A stretch of DNA of 33,702 bases from Acidobacteriota bacterium (lineage in GTDB: Bacteria > Acidobacteriota > Blastocatellia > Pyrinomonadales > Pyrinomonadaceae): positions 1 to 33,702 of the forward strand of contig JAEWBM010000018.1 in assembly GCA_023391155.1 (NCBI GenBank), written 5' to 3'. The notes beneath the pieces were generated by a model. The model searched no databases. It was not told the origin of the DNA and worked only from the letters and a program-made list of their open reading frames with translations. Of the stretch, positions 30,062-33,702 are shown in pieces (within the stretch, counting starts at the first letter, position 1; every line of letters begins with the position of its first letter). A program made the position numbers and the translations under genes.

Positions 30062-30084
30062 GTAACTGTTTTTGTTACTATAAC
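30062..30084 (+). promoter_or_regulatory. GTAAC-7-GTTAC dyad overlapping a possible -10 before the DinB-like gene
   Basis: GTAAC (30062-30066) and GTTAC (30074-30078) are followed at once by TATAAC (30079-30084). ATG 30090 is 5 bases further, with no ribosome site, so transcription could start at or next to the start codon. The dyad could let a regulator control the divergent YceI and DinB-like genes. Confidence 0.3.
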
Positions 30085-30089
30085 TCATT

Positions 30090-30605
30090 ATGCGTCGACC
30101 CGAAAATTCTGAATATGCCCCGTTCTATGAAGGATACGTGTCATCGATCCAGGAAACCGATATTCTGTCGGTTCTGCACGAACAGCCGAAAGAGTTGACC
30201 GGACTCATCGCCGGCATGCCCGAGCACCGCGGTTCGTTCGCCTATGCCCCCGGCAAATGGACGATCAAGGAGCTGCTGGGCCACATCATCGACGGCGAAC
30301 GCGTCTTCGGCTATCGTGCCCATCGTATCTCGCATGGCGATCAGACGCCGCTACCCGGTTTTGACCAGGACGTCTACGTCCGCGAAGGCCGCTCCAATGA
30401 ACGCACTCTAAAGAGTCTTATCCTGGAGTTTTCCTTTCTGCGTCTTGCCAATGTGGAATTGGCAAAAACATTGCGCGACACAGACCTCGAACGCACCGGC
30501 ATCGCCAGCGACGCATCCGTCACGGTTCGGGCACTGCTCTTCATCATGGCCGGCCACGTCCGCCACCATCAGCGGATCCTCGCCGAGCGTTATCTCTCCG
30601 AATGA
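30090..30605 (+). CDS. DinB-fold protein
   Basis: A 171-residue four-helix protein. YAPGKWTIKELLGHIIDGER carries the first histidine, and GHVRHHQRILAERYL near the C-terminus supplies the paired histidines, the metal triad of the DinB/YfiT fold. Such proteins include thiol-dependent transferases and hydrolases; the substrate is not evident. The stop overlaps the next start as ATGA (30602-30605), so it is translationally coupled to the flavoprotein gene. Confidence 0.88.
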   Translation: MRRPENSEYAPFYEGYVSSIQETDILSVLHEQPKELTGLIAGMPEHRGSFAYAPGKWTIKELLGHIIDGERVFGYRAHRISHGDQTPLPGFDQDVYVREGRSNERTLKSLILEFSFLRLANVELAKTLRDTDLERTGIASDASVTVRALLFIMAGHVRHHQRILAERYLSE

Positions 30606-31756
30606 ATTTTGACGCGATCGTCATCGGCGGCGGTGCGGCGGGCCTATTCTGCGCAATTGAGGCGGGACGCCGCGGCCGCAAGGTGCTTGTCATCGAGCAC
30701 AATACCGAGGTCGGCCGAAAGATCATTATCTCGGGCGGCGGACGGTGCAATTTCACCAACATCCACACCGGCCCCGAGAATTTCGTTTCGGCAAATCCTC
30801 ACTTCGTCCGCTCCGCACTTGCCCGCTACACGCCCGAGGATTTCATCGCCCTCGTTCGCCGGCACAAGATCGCTTATTACGAAAAAAAGCTCGGCCAGCT
30901 CTTTTGCCAAGACTCTTCGCGCAGCATTGTCGAGATGCTTCTTGCCGAATGCCGCTCCGCCCGGATCCGCGTCGAGACCGCCTGCACGGTAACGAAAGTT
31001 TCGGGCGACGGCCCTTTCAGCGTCGAAACATCGAAGGGAAATTTCACCTCGGCCGCACTCGTCGTCGCCGCCGGCGGGCTGTCGTTCCCAAAGATCGGCG
31101 CCACCGATATCGGTTACCGAATCGCCCGCCGGTACGGCCTCAAGATCGAGCCCACTCGGCCCTCGCTGGTGCCGCTCGTTCTCGCAAGGCCCATCGTGTC
31201 TGAGAACCTCGCCGGCGTTTCCATCGATGCAAATGTGACGGCCGACGGCGTCGCCTTTCGCGAGAATATTCTCTTTACGCATCGCGGCCTTTCGGGCCCC
31301 GCGATACTCCAGGCATCGAATTACTGGCGGCCCGCCGACGCGGTCGAGATCGATCTGCTTCCGGAACTGAACGCCACCGAACTCCTAAACACACAGAGCA
31401 GGAAAAAGCTTTCCAACTTTCTCGCCGAGCACCTCCCCGCACGCTTTGCCACAGCGTTCGTCTCCGCGCGTTTCAAGGACCGGCCCATCGACCAGCTAGC
31501 TGAAGCGGAGCGTGAACGCATTGCCGCGGCTCTAGATCACCTGACCGTAAAGTTTCGCGAAACTGAGGGCTGGCACCGTGCTGAGGTTACGCTCGGCGGC
31601 GTCTCGACCGACGAACTTTCGTCAAAGACCATGGAAACCCGCCGTGTTCCGGGGCTTTACTTTATCGGGGAGGTCGTCGACGTGACGGGATGGCTAGGCG
31701 GGTATAACTTTCAGTGGGCGTGGTCCTCGGGCCACGCGGCCGGAACCGCTATCTAG
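30602..31756 (+). CDS. BaiN/HI0933-family NAD(P)/FAD-dependent oxidoreductase
   Basis: A 384-residue flavoprotein. GGGAAGLFCAIEAGRRG (9-25) binds FAD, followed by GRKIIISGGGRCNFTN, the signature of the HI0933/YhiN group. Further motifs are AAGGLSFPKIGATDIGY, FTHRGLSGPAILQAS and GGVSTDEL. The C-terminus LYFIGEVVDVTGWLGGYNFQ closes the FAD site. Family members include BaiN, which acts in bile-acid dehydroxylation; most are uncharacterised. Coupling with a DinB-fold protein is the only functional clue. Its stop lies 2 bases from that of the convergent channel gene. Confidence 0.93.
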   Translation: MNFDAIVIGGGAAGLFCAIEAGRRGRKVLVIEHNTEVGRKIIISGGGRCNFTNIHTGPENFVSANPHFVRSALARYTPEDFIALVRRHKIAYYEKKLGQLFCQDSSRSIVEMLLAECRSARIRVETACTVTKVSGDGPFSVETSKGNFTSAALVVAAGGLSFPKIGATDIGYRIARRYGLKIEPTRPSLVPLVLARPIVSENLAGVSIDANVTADGVAFRENILFTHRGLSGPAILQASNYWRPADAVEIDLLPELNATELLNTQSRKKLSNFLAEHLPARFATAFVSARFKDRPIDQLAEAERERIAAALDHLTVKFRETEGWHRAEVTLGGVSTDELSSKTMETRRVPGLYFIGEVVDVTGWLGGYNFQWAWSSGHAAGTAI

Positions 31757-31758
31757 CG

Positions 31759-33459
31759 TTACGGAAATTCGCGTTTGAAGGACTTTATCTGCGGGACGGT
31801 TCCCAGCACGCTAAGTTTGCTGCCCCGCTCAAGCACCGTGTCGGGCGGCGGGCTTGCGATCAGCTCGCCGTTCCGTTTTATTGCCAATACGATCAGGCCT
31901 GTACGGCTTCCGATAGCGCTCTCCTCCAGCGTCTTCCCTTCGAGAGATTCGGGCAGGTCGAGCAGCCGAAATTCGACGCCCTCGCCCATGATAATCGGCG
32001 TCCGCGCTTGTATCACCGACATCACCGATTCCACCCCGAGCTGCGCATAGCTCAGTACAAAATCTGCTCCCGCACGGTGCATCGCCTCGATGTTCCGCTC
32101 GTGCGTCACGCGGCTGATGATCCTCACGTCCGGGTTCAGCTTTCGGCAATAGATCGACAAATAAATGTTGACCGCATCATCGTTGGTCGACAGAATTACC
32201 AATGACGATTCCATCAGCCCGCCCGCCGTCAACACTTCGCGGTCAGCCGCATCACCCACGGTCAATCGGTCCAGGCACCCGGCTATCGGGTCACATCGGC
32301 CGTGTTCTTTCTCGACCATAAAGACCGTCAGGCCCTTGCCCTGCAGCGCCGTCGCCGCCGCACGCCCGACCTTTCCGCCGCCTAGAATGATCACCGCCTG
32401 CGAGGCTGGCTCTACTGTCACCAACAGCTTTTCGAGGCTCTCGATCTGCTCCTTGGTCCCGACACCGAGCGGCACGCTGAATTCCTCGAGCTTATGGTCG
32501 GGGTCCGCAGCCATCAGCCGCCCGCGTTCCCACACGCCGATGATATTAACGCCCGTTTCCTGGCGGATCTGTGTCTCTCGTATCTTTTTCCCCTCGAGCG
32601 CCGTGTGCTGGACAGTAAATTCCACCACGTCCCAGTCGTCAAAGCTCCCGATCACGTTAGCCCGCTTGTCGCCGACGCTTATTCGATTCGCAAGCGATTC
32701 GCCGAGCCGCTGCTTCAGCGGGAACACATGCGTTGCACCGCTCAGTTCCAGAATGTCGATCGAATCCTCGTCCGCCACGATCGCCGCGATCGGAACATCC
32801 GGCGCCGCCTCCCGCACCGTCAGGGTGATGTTGGTATTCGTCGTGTCCTCGAGATTCGCAAATACCAATCGGGCATCGCGGACCCGCAGCCGCTCAAATG
32901 TCATCCGCCCGTCGACCTCGCCCTGCACCGCCGATATGCCGTCCTGTCTAAGATGGGCCGCCGTGCTCGGGTCGCTCTCGATAACGAAGTAGGGGATCCC
33001 GTTGTGGTCCAACCTGTCCACCAGGTTCGTCGCGATCGAGTCCCATCCGCAGATGATAACGTGCCCCTTCGTCCCGTCGGGCACCTCTCGCGGGGCCAAC
33101 GCGTGGATCTGCGCCTCCAGCCACGGTGCATAAAAGAACCGTATGAACGTAAAGGGCAGCATTATCAAGAGCAGTACCACACCCGATAGCAGCACCACCA
33201 CACTAAAGATCCGCCCTGTGTCCGATTCAAAGGTAATGTCGCCGAAGCCGAGCGTCGTCATCACCGTCAGGGTCCAGTAAAGCCCCGACATCCAACTGAA
33301 ATAGCGGCCCTCGACATACCACATCAACAGATGGAAGATGACCGTAAACCCCGCGATCACCGCCAGCAGAAATGCCAGGTATTTCAGCAGCGCCGAAATG
33401 TTTTGCCGGTTCTCGCCGCGGCTCAACAGATATGTGACTTGGCTGGAGAGAAATTTCAT
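31759..33459 (-). CDS. Potassium channel with two RCK (TrkA) domains
   Basis: A 566-residue protein. It has a transmembrane helix at about 25-48, a pore loop with filter T69-LGFG-D74, and a second helix at about 84-108. Two RCK units follow: VIICGWDSIATNL starts the first (about 133-340) and VIILGGGKVGRAAA the second (about 354-566). Each has a TrkA_N Rossmann part and a TrkA_C part. The first lacks a canonical GxGxxG, but the second has one. Two RCK domains on one subunit make the tetrameric gating ring from a single gene, as in GsuK of Geobacter. Phe replaces the usual Tyr in the filter, a known natural variant. It is preceded by a coiled-coil gene 11 bases upstream. Confidence 0.93.
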   Translation of the reverse strand: MKFLSSQVTYLLSRGENRQNISALLKYLAFLLAVIAGFTVIFHLLMWYVEGRYFSWMSGLYWTLTVMTTLGFGDITFESDTGRIFSVVVLLSGVVLLLIMLPFTFIRFFYAPWLEAQIHALAPREVPDGTKGHVIICGWDSIATNLVDRLDHNGIPYFVIESDPSTAAHLRQDGISAVQGEVDGRMTFERLRVRDARLVFANLEDTTNTNITLTVREAAPDVPIAAIVADEDSIDILELSGATHVFPLKQRLGESLANRISVGDKRANVIGSFDDWDVVEFTVQHTALEGKKIRETQIRQETGVNIIGVWERGRLMAADPDHKLEEFSVPLGVGTKEQIESLEKLLVTVEPASQAVIILGGGKVGRAAATALQGKGLTVFMVEKEHGRCDPIAGCLDRLTVGDAADREVLTAGGLMESSLVILSTNDDAVNIYLSIYCRKLNPDVRIISRVTHERNIEAMHRAGADFVLSYAQLGVESVMSVIQARTPIIMGEGVEFRLLDLPESLEGKTLEESAIGSRTGLIVLAIKRNGELIASPPPDTVLERGSKLSVLGTVPQIKSFKREFP

Positions 33460-33470
33460 TGGGGAATTGC

Positions 33471-33702
33471 CTAACGGAAGTCGGTAATGTCCATACCGTA
33501 GGTCTTCTTTACGTGCTCCTCTTGAGCGGCCGTTACGTTCCTCAGGTTCTCGAGCCGCCTCTGCGACTTCATTATATGCGTCCGCGCGACCTCTGCCATT
33601 TGCTTGAGCAGGTCACGCCCCGCGGCCGAGTGCGCCTCCGCTTTTTTGTAGAGTTCAAACAGTTCGGACCTTTGCCGGTCCGCAAGCTCGCGGTCTATCT
33701 CC
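33471..33702 (-). CDS. Hypothetical coiled-coil protein (partial, N-terminus off window)
   Basis: An open frame entering from the right edge and stopping at TAG 33473-33471; 77 codons are visible. The segment is highly charged and helical, e.g. RELADRQRSELFELYKKAEA and KSQRRLENLRNVTAAQEEHV, and ends YGMDITDFR. It probably forms a coiled coil. The family cannot be named from this part. The stop is 11 bases before the channel ATG, so the two genes are likely co-transcribed, and it may have a channel-related role. That link is inference. Confidence 0.65.
   Translation of the reverse strand, partial: EIDRELADRQRSELFELYKKAEAHSAAGRDLLKQMAEVARTHIMKSQRRLENLRNVTAAQEEHVKKTYGMDITDFR

Overview
The window looks like a chromosomal segment from a GC-rich, free-living, Gram-negative bacterium. 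My best guess is Acidobacteriota, perhaps class Blastocatellia. This is inferred from an Oar-like TonB-dependent receptor with an N-terminal carboxypeptidase-regulatory domain, several secreted proteins of acidobacterial style, dispersed ATCCTG-type palindromic repeats, and a metabolic gene mix on both strands without phage or plasmid hallmarks. No rRNA, tRNA, CRISPR array, transposase or integrase was seen.

Layout. 1-1093 (-): two exported thioredoxin-fold proteins in an operon; the second runs off the left edge. 1202-2449 (-): a soluble PRC-barrel/MgtE_N/CBS protein. 2663-4166 (+): a lytic transglycosylase with its terminator, then a zinc-ribbon/PH membrane protein. 4181-6069 (+): rfbB and rfbD for dTDP-rhamnose, converging on 6102-8597 (-), a polysaccharide co-polymerase/tyrosine autokinase; together these suggest surface polysaccharide production. 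8781-12560 (+): a 1259-residue flavin/iron-sulfur oxidoreductase that joins a GltD-like half to a PyrK-like half, the two parts of an Nfn transhydrogenase. 12561-15983 (-): an accessory-looking patch with a hypothetical gene, an orphan antitoxin-like gene, a secreted subtilisin-like protease and a Rhizobium etli-type asparaginase. The protease gene lies between two copies of the last 14 codons of the asparaginase gene. 15984-16256: three tandem copies of an imperfect palindrome. 16257-19235 (-): recN and an M14 carboxypeptidase, directly abutting.

19384-19752 (+): an orphan PAAR-like spike-tip protein. 19759-22814 (-): a GT4 glycosyltransferase coupled to an amylo-alpha-1,6-glucosidase. 22870-26260 (-): the TonB-dependent receptor with a clear terminator and, upstream, a 23-base dyad in a long gene-free stretch. 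26805-27378 (+): a degenerate PilZ-like protein with its own promoter and terminator. 27462-29288: an exported hypothetical, a 44-residue membrane protein on the opposite strand, and a VanX-type dipeptidase. 29291-31756: a YceI protein, then a DinB-fold protein overlapping a BaiN/HI0933 flavoprotein. 31759-33702 (-): a two-RCK potassium channel preceded by a partial coiled-coil gene.

The most noteworthy items are the asparaginase 3'-end duplication flanking the protease (all five differences synonymous), the single-chain Nfn-like enzyme, the tandem palindromes, the orphan PAAR-like gene and the unlisted small membrane protein. All functional calls come from reading motifs by eye; no database search was run.
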